Assembly (NCBI GenBank): GCA_964594065.1
Contig: CAZQKX010000010.1
Location: 1-64,000 of the forward strand
DNA from: 4572-13 sp964594065
Lineage (GTDB): Bacteria > Planctomycetota > Phycisphaerae > Sedimentisphaerales > Anaerohalosphaeraceae
Direction: 5' to 3'
DNA length: 64,000 nt
The notes under the pieces are model-generated. The model saw only the letters and a list, made by a program, of their open reading frames with translations. It did not search any database and was not told where the DNA came from. Positions 44,716 through 53,960 of the stretch are shown here, piece by piece. Made by a program: the position numbers and the translations under genes. Position 1 is the stretch's first letter. The number at the start of each line of letters is the position of its first letter.

Positions 44716-45966
44716 GTGATGCATCAGGATGTTTTAATACTACGAGACTTGGCAAAACGTTACATGGAGATATGCGCCGAGGATGTCCAAAACCAGCGGC
44801 GGGACCTGTGGCGAAAACATAACAGCCTGCAATTCAGCCGACCGTTGATCTATGTGCGTGCCCTTGCCTGGCATGAGATGGAAGAATCGAAACTGCAATG
44901 CGCCGATCCGTTCTGGTATTGGTATGAATCCTTTTTTCGGCAGTATATATTTCATCATCGTTTTAATGATGATTCTATTTATGAACCATGGCTGAATGTG
45001 GATGCGGTTTATGAAACCCCGGCCCCTGTGGGGGATTGGGAATGGGGCGGATTATGGGGTCTGCCGGTAAAATGGCATGGCAGCGAAAGCAATGTTCACG
45101 GCACCAAGAACTGGGACCCGCCGTTAAAGGATCCGGCCGATTTTGCGAAGATGAAACAGCCGTTCCATCAGATCAACGAGCAGGCAACGGGGAAGAAGCT
45201 GGCGCGGGTGCAGGAGGCCTTGGGCGATGTGATACCCGTTAATCTTGACCGGGGGCCAGCGTATCGCATGTGGCATGCGGATATCTCGACGGAGCTGGCT
45301 CAACTGCGGGGCCTGGAGCAGATTATGTGGGATATGCTGGACCGGCCCGACTGGCTGGGCGAGGTGTTGACATTTATGCGGGACGGCATCTTAAAAGCGC
45401 AGCAAGAGGCCGAGGACAAAGGCGACTGGGGATTGTGTGATCATCAAAACCAGTCATTCCCCTATTCACAGGAGTTGCGTGATCCGGCGATGAATACGTA
45501 TGGGATTGCCCGTAAGGACTTATGGTATTATTCCGCTTCACAGGAGTTGACGCTTGTCGGCCCGCAGCAGTTCGACGAATTCATGCTGCAGTATCAGATT
45601 CCCATCATGGAAAAGTTCGGGCTAAGTGCCTACGGCTGCTGTGAAGACCTGACCCGCAAGATCGACTTGCTGCGGAAGATTCCAAACCTGCGGCGGATAG
45701 CGGTTTCGCCATTTGCTGATGTGAAAAAATGCGCTGAACAAATCGGAATCGATTACGTGATCAGCTATCGCCCCAGCCCGGCTGATATGGTCAGCTATGG
45801 ATTGGATCCGGATCAAGTCCGAGGCATCCTGCGAAAAGATTTTGCAGCCTTAAAGGGAACCTGCTTTGATATTACTCTTAAAGATGTTGAGACTGTTCAG
45901 GGTGATCCGGAACGGATTGTTGAATGGGTTAAAATCGTCCGTGAGACCATAGAGGATTTTTCATAG
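44716..45966 (+). CDS. Uroporphyrinogen decarboxylase-like protein (long subtype)
   Basis: The 416-aa protein may start at GTG (44716) or the adjacent ATG (44719). It belongs to the UroD superfamily but is longer than the two others here and keeps a Cys pair in SAYGCCEDLTRK where the HxC motif stands in MtaA-like proteins. The block DRGPAYRMWHADISTELAQLRGLEQIMW is typical of this long subtype in anaerobic and PVC bacteria. Nine bases separate its stop from priA. It follows the tandem beta-helix genes and could belong to their operon. The reaction is unknown. Confidence 0.83.
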   Translation: MMHQDVLILRDLAKRYMEICAEDVQNQRRDLWRKHNSLQFSRPLIYVRALAWHEMEESKLQCADPFWYWYESFFRQYIFHHRFNDDSIYEPWLNVDAVYETPAPVGDWEWGGLWGLPVKWHGSESNVHGTKNWDPPLKDPADFAKMKQPFHQINEQATGKKLARVQEALGDVIPVNLDRGPAYRMWHADISTELAQLRGLEQIMWDMLDRPDWLGEVLTFMRDGILKAQQEAEDKGDWGLCDHQNQSFPYSQELRDPAMNTYGIARKDLWYYSASQELTLVGPQQFDEFMLQYQIPIMEKFGLSAYGCCEDLTRKIDLLRKIPNLRRIAVSPFADVKKCAEQIGIDYVISYRPSPADMVSYGLDPDQVRGILRKDFAALKGTCFDITLKDVETVQGDPERIVEWVKIVRETIEDFS

Positions 45967-45975
45967 AAGTTTCTG

Positions 45976-48336
45976 ATGGCAAAAGACAAAACCAAAAGCC
46001 TGTTCGGATCGGAGATAGATGATTCACCCAATGTGTCCGGTCAGATCATCCGTGTCGCGCTGGATACAGGCGCTGATACGCTGTTTGACTATGTTCTGCC
46101 GGATTATTTGGGAATCGTTCAGCCCGGTCAGCGGGTGCAGGTGCCCTTCGGGCGTGCCAACAAACTGGCGCAGGCCTTTGTCGTCCGGCTCATTACCGAT
46201 CCCGACGAAATTGCCAAGTGTCGGCAATTCAAACTCAAATCCATCAAGGCCATCTTAGATGAACAGCCGCTGCTGAATGCTGAATTGTTGCAATTGGCTC
46301 AATGGATCAGCCAATACTATGTGTGCCCATTGGGACAGGTATTCAGCGCGATGGTACCGGCAGCGGTAAAAAAAGATGTCGGTGTTAAAAAGCAAAGCAT
46401 TGTGTATCTGGCACTAAACGCCAATGAATTGCTCGAATCGCTCACCAGTAAAAAGCAAAAAGGCCTCGTTGAAATCCTGCAAAAAGCCAATGCAACCGAC
46501 ATCGACAGCGCCCTTGAGAAAAGCGTTTTGTTGGAATCAGCAAGCTGCACCGAAAGCCCTCTTAAACAACTTATGCGAAAACAAGTTGTAAAAATCGCGA
46601 AAAAACAAGTCCTCCACGCCCTGCCGGTGGTTCCGGAAGGCCTCAGTGCAGATGCCGTTCAAATATCCATCAACGAAGAGCAGCAAAAGGCATTGGACTT
46701 TGTGACCGGCCAAATCAATCAAGGCCGATTTGGTGTGTCAGTTCTGTATGGTGTCACCGACAGCGGCAAGACCGAAGTATATATTCGGGCCATTGAAGCG
46801 GCTATCGCCGCAGGAAAACGCGCGATCATCTTACTGCCCGAAATCGCGCTGACCGCCCAGACCGTTCAGCGGTTCAGCAGTCGATTTGAAAATGTGGCGA
46901 TCCTGCACTCGCAACTGTCCGGTCCGCAACGAAATGCACAATGGCAAAGTATTCGCAACAACAAGGCCGATGTTATCATTGGGGCACGTTCGGCGATCTT
47001 CGCTCCTGTTAATAATCTGGGCCTGGTGGTCATCGATGAAGAACACGAGAGTAGCTACAAGCAGGACACGGTTCCCCGCTATCACGGTCGGGATGTCGCC
47101 ATCAAACGATCGCAACTGGCCAATGCCCACTGCATTCTCGGCTCGGCCACACCGTCACTGGAAACACTGCATAACTGCAAGACAAAAAAACACTTCACGC
47201 TGCTGGAGTTGCCCAATCGCGTTAATCAATTGCCGATGCCCGAGATGAAACTGGTGGATATGACGACCGCGTTCGCCGACACCGAACACAGAGGTGTTCA
47301 GCTCATCAGCCCCAAACTCAAAGAACATCTTGTTAAAGTGCTTCAGCGTAAAGAGCAGGCAATCCTGCTTTTAAACCGCCGGGGCTACAGCAATTTTGTG
47401 CATTGTCCGTCCTGCCGACACAGCCTGACGTGTCGAAATTGCGATGTCACCCTGACATTCCACAAAAAAGGACAAGTGGCCGCCGCCAAAGAAACGATCC
47501 TCGGCCGGCACATGTCCGGCGGCTATGCGATCTGTCATTATTGCCTGTCTAAAACGCTGGTGCCCCGCCAGTGTCCCCTTTGCTCCCAAAACATGACAAT
47601 GATCGGGCTGGGCTCGCAGCGGCTGGAGGAGGAATTGGCAAAAAAATTGCCCCAGGCCCGCCTCCGCCGGATCGACAGCGATGCGATGGCCGGGCAGGAT
47701 TATTATGGCGTGCTCCGGGATTTCGCCGATCAGAAAATCGACATCCTCGCCGGAACCCAATTGCTCGCCAAAGGCCTTCATTTTCCCAATGTGACACTGG
47801 TCGGTATCATTAGTGCGGACACAGCCCTGTTTTTACCGGACTTTCGCTCAAATGAGCGGACTTTTCAGATTATCAGCCAGGTTGCCGGGCGGGCCGGCCG
47901 CAGCGAAAAGAAGGGAACCGTCTTTGTCCAGACGTTTTTTCCCACCCAACCCGCTATCAAACATGCTCTGCGATATGACTTTAAAGGATTTATTGAAAAC
48001 GAGTTACAACATAGAAAAGCCTGTGGGCTGCCGCCGCTTGGGCGGATGGCTATCGTGTCCATGCGGGACATGAAATTTGACCGTTTAGCGGCTGCTACAG
48101 AGCAGATGAAATTCCGGCTGGAAACGATTATCGCCACAGAAAGCCTTAAAATAACGCTCAGAGGCCCGCTGGAGCCCGCAATCGGGCGTATCCAGCGGCA
48201 GCACCGCCTCCAGTTCATCCTTCTGGCAGCATCTGTAATGGATATCCAAAAGCTGTTTATGCAATTTCGCGTCATGGCTCCCCTTCGCCCGGCGGTTCAG
48301 ACACAGGTCGATATTGACCCAATTGGCGTTTTATAG
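45976..48336 (+). CDS. priA: Primosomal protein N' (replication restart helicase PriA)
   Basis: The 786-aa protein has the PriA N-terminal DNA-binding domain (about 20-125), a helicase with Walker A GVTDSGKTE (about residue 258) and the DEEH Walker B. The zinc cluster follows (CPSC, CRNC, CHYC, CPLC) and then the C-terminal domain. It loads the replisome at stalled forks. Start ATG at 45976, nine bases after the UroD-like stop, so the genes may be co-transcribed by chance or by linked expression. Length and motifs are normal. Confidence 0.97.
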   Translation: MAKDKTKSLFGSEIDDSPNVSGQIIRVALDTGADTLFDYVLPDYLGIVQPGQRVQVPFGRANKLAQAFVVRLITDPDEIAKCRQFKLKSIKAILDEQPLLNAELLQLAQWISQYYVCPLGQVFSAMVPAAVKKDVGVKKQSIVYLALNANELLESLTSKKQKGLVEILQKANATDIDSALEKSVLLESASCTESPLKQLMRKQVVKIAKKQVLHALPVVPEGLSADAVQISINEEQQKALDFVTGQINQGRFGVSVLYGVTDSGKTEVYIRAIEAAIAAGKRAIILLPEIALTAQTVQRFSSRFENVAILHSQLSGPQRNAQWQSIRNNKADVIIGARSAIFAPVNNLGLVVIDEEHESSYKQDTVPRYHGRDVAIKRSQLANAHCILGSATPSLETLHNCKTKKHFTLLELPNRVNQLPMPEMKLVDMTTAFADTEHRGVQLISPKLKEHLVKVLQRKEQAILLLNRRGYSNFVHCPSCRHSLTCRNCDVTLTFHKKGQVAAAKETILGRHMSGGYAICHYCLSKTLVPRQCPLCSQNMTMIGLGSQRLEEELAKKLPQARLRRIDSDAMAGQDYYGVLRDFADQKIDILAGTQLLAKGLHFPNVTLVGIISADTALFLPDFRSNERTFQIISQVAGRAGRSEKKGTVFVQTFFPTQPAIKHALRYDFKGFIENELQHRKACGLPPLGRMAIVSMRDMKFDRLAAATEQMKFRLETIIATESLKITLRGPLEPAIGRIQRQHRLQFILLAASVMDIQKLFMQFRVMAPLRPAVQTQVDIDPIGVL

Positions 48337-48379
48337 CTTGATTTTTTACTCCGAATCCTGTATATTCACCCCTCTTTTG

Positions 48380-48453
48380 CGGAGAGTAGCTCAGTTTGGC
48401 CAGAGCGCTGCGTTCGGGACGCAGAGGTCGCAAGTTCAAATCTTGTCTCTCCG
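48380..48453 (+). tRNA. tRNA-Pro (anticodon CGG)
   Basis: A full cloverleaf folds: acceptor CGGAGAG/CTCTCCG, D-stem GCTC/GAGC, anticodon stem CTGCG/CGCAG with loop TTCGGGA, and a T-arm with loop TTCAAAT. The anticodon CGG reads CCG. The C1-G72 pair and A73 (at 48454) are typical of bacterial proline tRNAs. CCA is not encoded. Confidence 0.95.
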
Positions 48454-48571
48454 ATTTCCCATAACCCCTTTTAATTCAACCGGTTGTAAGTTTACTGGTT
48501 GACTTTCCTCTGTTATTTGACGATAATTGTTACTCCTTGGCGATTTACGTCTTTTTATATGAAAATCTTCT

Positions 48572-50086
48572 ATGGCAGATATTGACAATACAACGATTCA
48601 AAAAGAAGAGCCGGATCTCTACAAACGCTCGATCAAAGGCGGCTACTGGGTCATTGCTACTCGGGCTGTGACTTTTATTCTCGGTTTCTTCAAATTTGTC
48701 ATTGTTTTTAATTTCCTTTACAAGGAGAATCTGGAACTCATTCTTTTCGCCAATCTGCTGATGGGACTCTTGGTTACTTTTTCTGAAAGCGGCTTCGATG
48801 CGGCGCTTATCCAAAAAAAGGAAAGTATAAAAAATTATCTCGATACAGCATGGGTCATCGGGATTCTACGCGGAATCCTGCTGTTTATTATTATGTTTTT
48901 TGTGGCTCCCGTTTTTGCTTCTATTAAGGCCAAACCGGAAGATGTTTCCCTGGCAATTTCAGTAATCCGAGTGATGGCAGCATGCTTTTTGATCCGTGCA
49001 TTTCAAAACATTGGTATCGTCTATTTCCAAAAAGAATTGCAGTTTTATAAAACCTTTTGGTTGAAAATAGCCGTAACATTAGCCGATATCGTACTTTCAG
49101 TTACGTTAGTACTGATTTACCGTAGCGTATGGGGGTACGTCGTCGCTCGATTGATCTCTGCTGTCGTCAACTTAATAGTAAGTTACGTGTTATCATCATA
49201 TCGGCCCCGCCTCCATTTTGAACTCGGAAAAGCCAAAGAATTGTGGAGCTTTGGAAAGTGGGTCTTCAGTAATCGCATCATCGGCTATTTCTTGTCGGAG
49301 GGTGATAACTGGTTTGTCTTGTCTTATCTTGACACAGAAGCATTCAAGCTTTATCGATCCGCCTACAATTTTTCCAATATGCCGGCAACACATCTCTCTT
49401 ATGTAATATCTCAAGTAACGTTTCCGGCATATTCCAAAATCCAGAATGATGTCATACGTTTACGGAAAGCATATTTAAAAACATTCAAGCTCACCTCTTT
49501 CCTTTCCGTTCCGGTTTCATTTGCGATTTTTGTTTTCGGACCGGATTTTGTCCGTCTGTTTTTAATTGGAGAGTCTCATGCCATGATCTTCATACTCCAA
49601 ATTCTTGCATTGAAAGGATTGATGGGCTCCCTGAGTGCAACATGGCCTCCGTTATTCAGGAGTATGGGCAAACCTAAGTACATTTTGTATCTGATGTTGA
49701 CATGTCTAAGCGTTCTCGTTCTTACCATTTATCCCTTCACCGTAAAATGGGGGATCACAGGCACTGCGCTGTCAACCATTCTGGCTGGGTTAATAACCGC
49801 TCCCGTCGGGTACATTTTGCTTTGCCGTATCTTAGAATGTTCATTAAGGGATATTATCAAAATCCTGTTCTGGCCTATTGCCGTGGCCGGCATTACGGGA
49901 ATCATTCTTCTTGGCATGAAAACACTTTTGCTTGAAACGACAATAGTTACATTCTTTATGCTTGGCGCATTCTCTATTTTCCTGTACGGCTTTATTTTCT
50001 GGCTAACAGACTGTTTATGGAAACTTGGTATTCGGCAAATAATCGCGGAGTATTGGCAAACAACATTTAATAAAAACAAGTTTTAG
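48572..50086 (+). CDS. MOP-superfamily polysaccharide flippase (Wzx-like)
   Basis: The 504-aa protein has about 12-14 predicted transmembrane segments and the start SIKGGYWVIATRAVTFILGF, typical of polysaccharide flippases that move undecaprenyl-linked repeat units across the inner membrane. It opens an AT-richer cluster with an amidotransferase, a phosphodiesterase-type enzyme, a UDP-xylose synthase-like enzyme and a GT4, so capsule, O-antigen or exopolysaccharide export is the likely role. No polymerase (Wzy) is seen within the window. Confidence 0.9.
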   Translation: MADIDNTTIQKEEPDLYKRSIKGGYWVIATRAVTFILGFFKFVIVFNFLYKENLELILFANLLMGLLVTFSESGFDAALIQKKESIKNYLDTAWVIGILRGILLFIIMFFVAPVFASIKAKPEDVSLAISVIRVMAACFLIRAFQNIGIVYFQKELQFYKTFWLKIAVTLADIVLSVTLVLIYRSVWGYVVARLISAVVNLIVSYVLSSYRPRLHFELGKAKELWSFGKWVFSNRIIGYFLSEGDNWFVLSYLDTEAFKLYRSAYNFSNMPATHLSYVISQVTFPAYSKIQNDVIRLRKAYLKTFKLTSFLSVPVSFAIFVFGPDFVRLFLIGESHAMIFILQILALKGLMGSLSATWPPLFRSMGKPKYILYLMLTCLSVLVLTIYPFTVKWGITGTALSTILAGLITAPVGYILLCRILECSLRDIIKILFWPIAVAGITGIILLGMKTLLLETTIVTFFMLGAFSIFLYGFIFWLTDCLWKLGIRQIIAEYWQTTFNKNKF

Positions 50087-50131
50087 GAACACAACCTACA
50101 TCGATCCTTAATTTTTTGAAATACATTTAAA

Positions 50132-52129
50132 ATGTGCGGACTGGTTGGATATTTTAATCCCAAAAAAGAATTTGATAATCACACGATGATCTATCAGGCG
50201 AACTCTTTGATCTCCCATCGGGGGCCGGATGATGAGGGGTACGCAATGATCAATCACAAAAAAAACATCCAGAAAATGTTTTGCGGACCGGATTCGCCGG
50301 AATCGCTTAAACTGATCCTGCCGAATATAACAACCGCATCACAATGCCCTCATCAACTCGCCTTTGGGTTTCGGCGGTTTTCAATTGTAGATTTGACAGA
50401 AAAAGGACATCAGCCGTTCTGGAGTGCAGATAGAAATCTATGCCTCATTTTTAATGGAGAAATCTACAATTACGTTGAAATTCGGCAGGAATTGGAAAAA
50501 TACGGACACTCATTTTCAACGACCAGTGACACAGAAGTCCTTTTGGTTGGCTATCAGCAGTGGGGCATGGAAGTACTCAAACGATGTAACGGCCCCATTG
50601 CCTTGGTACTCTATGACAAACGAAAAAACAGACTCTTTATGGCCAGAGACCGAATCGGTAAAAGCCCGCTTTATTATGCCATCCATGAGGGCACCTTATA
50701 TTGGGCCTCCGAAATCAAATGTATCCTTCAAATGACAGGCCGTCGCTCGTTTGATTTTAACAATCAAGCCATTTATGATTATCTTAATTTTGGGTGGAGA
50801 GATTTAAACAATACAACGTTCTGGCAGGGTATCCAAACGCTCAACGCTGCAAGTTGGACATGGATCGATATGGACTCTGAACCAAACCACGAACGGTTAC
50901 TGAAGAATCTTCAAATATATTGGAACATCCCTGAAAAACGAATGTTATCAAATGACATTTCTTTCGGGGATGCGACGACACATTTTCGCGAACTTTTTTC
51001 AGATGCGGTCCGGATTCGAGCACGCGCAGACGCGAATGTTGCCTTTTCTTTGAGTGGAGGCCTGGACTCCAGTTCAATTGTAGCTGTTGCGGCCAAGACG
51101 CTGTCTAAACCATTTCGAACCTATTCCATCAATTTCCCGGGAGAAGCACAGGGGGAAGAACCACTGGCACGATTGGTCTCTGAGCAATACCCCGACATGA
51201 TTGATTATCACACATACACCCCGAACAACACCGATTTTTGGGATGTCGCAAATGACTATATCTGGCTGCAGGAAGAGCCGTTTCACTTTCCAAACGCTGA
51301 ACTGTTTCAGGCGTACTTTCGAAAAGCACGAGAAGAAAATTATAAAGTCATGATTACGGGCATCGGCGGAGATGAACTATTGGCAGGCTACAGGGCCTAC
51401 TTCTTTCCTCTGCTGAATACATTGAGACAAAAAAGACGATTTGCCCCCCTCGTTTCAAACCTGTTTTTAAATACGACACTCTGGCCGATCTACCGAATTC
51501 GAAAACGACTGAAGATCATGGCTTGCCTGTTGAGGAATCATCCGGAACAATTATCCTCAGATATTCCGGTTTCGTTTTTTAATTCATCAGGCGACCCGTG
51601 GGCGCACCTATACCTCAAGGACATCACGATCGAACAACAAAGCATGAAGCACCAAAGCACCCCTCCATTACATTTCGAGGAGATGGCGGTCCAATACATG
51701 TCAAACTGGCTGATGAACTACTGGCAGAGAAATACAAATAAATCACATTTTGGTGTCCCAATGGAGACCCGAAGTCCATTTTTGGATTATCGGCTGGTCG
51801 ATTTTGTCTTTACGCTCCCACCTGAATATCTTATGAATTTCGGCTGGACAAAATACCTTTTACGTAAATCCGTCAATCAACTCCTTCCCAAATCAGTTAT
51901 CTGGAACCGTAAAAAACAGGGCCTTCCATTCAACACTGTCCCCTGGTTTCAACACGCAAAACCAATAGTTGAAAAACATATAAGATCAGTTTATAATAAT
52001 CCTTATGTGGACACCGATGCCTGTATGAAACATTATGATGACCTGCTCCAACGTCAGCCCGCGGCATTATGGAGAGTGATAAACTTTTGCCTGTGGTGGA
52101 AACGCGTTATTTTGCAGGATACTTTATAA
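50132..52129 (+). CDS. asnB: Asparagine synthase (glutamine-hydrolysing), AsnB family
   Basis: The 665-aa protein has the class II glutaminase start MCGLVGYF with Cys2 as nucleophile, the RISHRGPDDEG block, and the synthetase domain with the PPi loop FSLSGGLDSSSI. It lies in a surface-glycan cluster, where AsnB-like enzymes commonly amidate uronic or other acid sugars instead of making asparagine. Either role is possible; the location favours glycan modification. A gap of 45 bp follows the flippase. Confidence 0.88.
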   Translation: MCGLVGYFNPKKEFDNHTMIYQANSLISHRGPDDEGYAMINHKKNIQKMFCGPDSPESLKLILPNITTASQCPHQLAFGFRRFSIVDLTEKGHQPFWSADRNLCLIFNGEIYNYVEIRQELEKYGHSFSTTSDTEVLLVGYQQWGMEVLKRCNGPIALVLYDKRKNRLFMARDRIGKSPLYYAIHEGTLYWASEIKCILQMTGRRSFDFNNQAIYDYLNFGWRDLNNTTFWQGIQTLNAASWTWIDMDSEPNHERLLKNLQIYWNIPEKRMLSNDISFGDATTHFRELFSDAVRIRARADANVAFSLSGGLDSSSIVAVAAKTLSKPFRTYSINFPGEAQGEEPLARLVSEQYPDMIDYHTYTPNNTDFWDVANDYIWLQEEPFHFPNAELFQAYFRKAREENYKVMITGIGGDELLAGYRAYFFPLLNTLRQKRRFAPLVSNLFLNTTLWPIYRIRKRLKIMACLLRNHPEQLSSDIPVSFFNSSGDPWAHLYLKDITIEQQSMKHQSTPPLHFEEMAVQYMSNWLMNYWQRNTNKSHFGVPMETRSPFLDYRLVDFVFTLPPEYLMNFGWTKYLLRKSVNQLLPKSVIWNRKKQGLPFNTVPWFQHAKPIVEKHIRSVYNNPYVDTDACMKHYDDLLQRQPAALWRVINFCLWWKRVILQDTL

Positions 52130-52149
52130 ATCAAGGAATATAAAATAAA

Positions 52150-53784
52150 TTGGATACGAATCGAAAAATATTGTTGATCGGTCTTGATGGAGGAACATGG
52201 ACCGTCTTAAAACCGGCAATGGAACAGGGGTATATGCCGTTTTTAAAATCCCTGGCAGATCGCGGTGCTTCCGGGATTCTTGAATCAACGGTCCCCGCCA
52301 TTACTCCCGCCGCCTGGGGGGGCTTTCAAACGGGAAAAAAGCCCGGCAAAACCGGAGTCTTTGACTTTGCATACTGGGACAAAGAAAACAAAAAAAGCCA
52401 ATATGTCAGTTCCATCGATCTGGGGGAAAGGATCTGGGAAATCCTAAGCCGGAACGAAAAAAGAATCGCCGCGATTAATGTCCCCATGACATATCCTCCA
52501 GCTCCTGTCAATGGCCATCTGATCAGTGGATTGCTGACGCCCTCTCTGGAATCTGATTTCACCTGGCCGAAAGAATTAAAAAAACAACTGCTTGAACAAT
52601 TCCCAAGCTATCATATATTTAACCTGAAAAAGATCAGCAAACTGAGGTCCGATGATGCACATTTAACTGCATTTATTGAACAATTGCGATCGATCATTAA
52701 AAACCGAACGGAGGTTGCTCTGTGGATGTTAAACAAAGAGCCGCTTGATGTTTTCATGGTTCATTTTCAAGCCACTGATGTTTTGCAGCACGTTTACTGG
52801 CATTTCATGGACCGCACTCATCCATTGTTCGATTCTTCTAAACAAGCCTTTATTTTAAAAGAATTCTATCAGTTATTAGATCAAAAGATTCGATCCGTAT
52901 ATGAAACCTTTACGACCATGAACGGCGAACCTCTAACGGTCATCCTCTCTGACCATGGTTTTCAGTCTCACTTCAAACGCTTTAACCTTGGCAACTGGTT
53001 AAGCAAAGAAGGGTATCTGAAATCATACAAACACAGGGCCGGCCATAAAACCCCCATTCTTAAGAAGATTACACGCACGTTACGAATTGGGAAGATCCTG
53101 AAATATCTTATTCCGCCATCAAGCATTGGAAATATCGATAAGAAATATGTCTCGAGAAGCGAGAAAGTCCGCTGGCCCGGATCCATCGCATATTCTGTCG
53201 GACGAAGCAACGAAGGCTTTATTTACTTGCTCCCGGAGGATGAAGCAGAAAAAACCGCTCTCGCAAATGAAATACGCGAAAAAATACTGTTACTCCGTGA
53301 CCCGGAAACAGAAAGCGGTCTGGCCCAAAAGGTCTGGCTGAAAGACGAGATCTATCATGGTGAACAAACCGACAGACTTCCTGACATTATTGTTGAACCA
53401 GCCAATGGTTATTCCTTCACCGGCTATATCCAGCCCGGCGAAGATCTGTTTCATACCGTTACTCTTCAGGAAGATATGCATATCGGAAAACATCATCGGG
53501 ATGGAATTTTTGTTGCAACCGGTGAGAATGTGACCGTATCCACCGCCCCAAACGCGAGTATTACCGACATCGTCCCGACACTTCTTTACTATCTCGGCCT
53601 TCCGATCCCTGACGACATAGACGGACAACCCCTGACGGGACTCTTCTCTGAAAGCTTTAAAAAACAAAACCCGGTAAAGAGCCAAATAAAAAAAGACACG
53701 ATCCATCAATCGAAAAAGAATGACTACTCTATCGAAGACCAAAAGAATATCGAAAAACGGCTTCAGGACCTTGGATACCTATAG
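52150..53784 (+). CDS. Alkaline-phosphatase-superfamily phosphodiesterase/pyrophosphatase
   Basis: The 544-aa protein starts with TTG (52150) after AAGGAA eleven bases upstream. It has the type I phosphodiesterase/nucleotide pyrophosphatase core: LIGLDGGTW metal site, the likely catalytic Thr in ITPAAWGGF, MVHFQATDVLQH and LSDHGFQSH. There is no signal peptide, so it is probably cytosolic or membrane-associated by other means. It sits within the surface-glycan cluster, where such enzymes may split nucleotide sugars or act on phosphate-linked units. The C-terminal NIEKRLQDLGYL motif is common in this family. Confidence 0.83.
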   Translation: MDTNRKILLIGLDGGTWTVLKPAMEQGYMPFLKSLADRGASGILESTVPAITPAAWGGFQTGKKPGKTGVFDFAYWDKENKKSQYVSSIDLGERIWEILSRNEKRIAAINVPMTYPPAPVNGHLISGLLTPSLESDFTWPKELKKQLLEQFPSYHIFNLKKISKLRSDDAHLTAFIEQLRSIIKNRTEVALWMLNKEPLDVFMVHFQATDVLQHVYWHFMDRTHPLFDSSKQAFILKEFYQLLDQKIRSVYETFTTMNGEPLTVILSDHGFQSHFKRFNLGNWLSKEGYLKSYKHRAGHKTPILKKITRTLRIGKILKYLIPPSSIGNIDKKYVSRSEKVRWPGSIAYSVGRSNEGFIYLLPEDEAEKTALANEIREKILLLRDPETESGLAQKVWLKDEIYHGEQTDRLPDIIVEPANGYSFTGYIQPGEDLFHTVTLQEDMHIGKHHRDGIFVATGENVTVSTAPNASITDIVPTLLYYLGLPIPDDIDGQPLTGLFSESFKKQNPVKSQIKKDTIHQSKKNDYSIEDQKNIEKRLQDLGYL

Positions 53785-53859
53785 TCATTTTAAAAACTCA
53801 GGCAAGATTGATACTCAGGCAGAAAATATCGGAAAAATACAGGAAAATCTTGAAAAGAA

Positions 53860-53945
53860 CCATCTGATATCTATAATAACAACGAGGTTGGAAAGACAGA
53901 GAAACGGCTTAAGGATCGGGACTATTTATCATCCCTTAAAACGGT
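53860..53945 (+). pseudogene. Possible remnant of a second phosphodiesterase C-terminus
   Basis: Between the phosphodiesterase stop and the next gene, one frame reads EVGKTEKRLKDRDYL, close to the enzyme's own C-terminus NIEKRLQDLGYL. The DNA of the last 31 bases matches at about 21 positions. No start or complete domain is present. It could be a leftover of a deleted paralogue. Confidence 0.35.
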
Positions 53946-53960
53946 AACGGAGAAGTCTTT

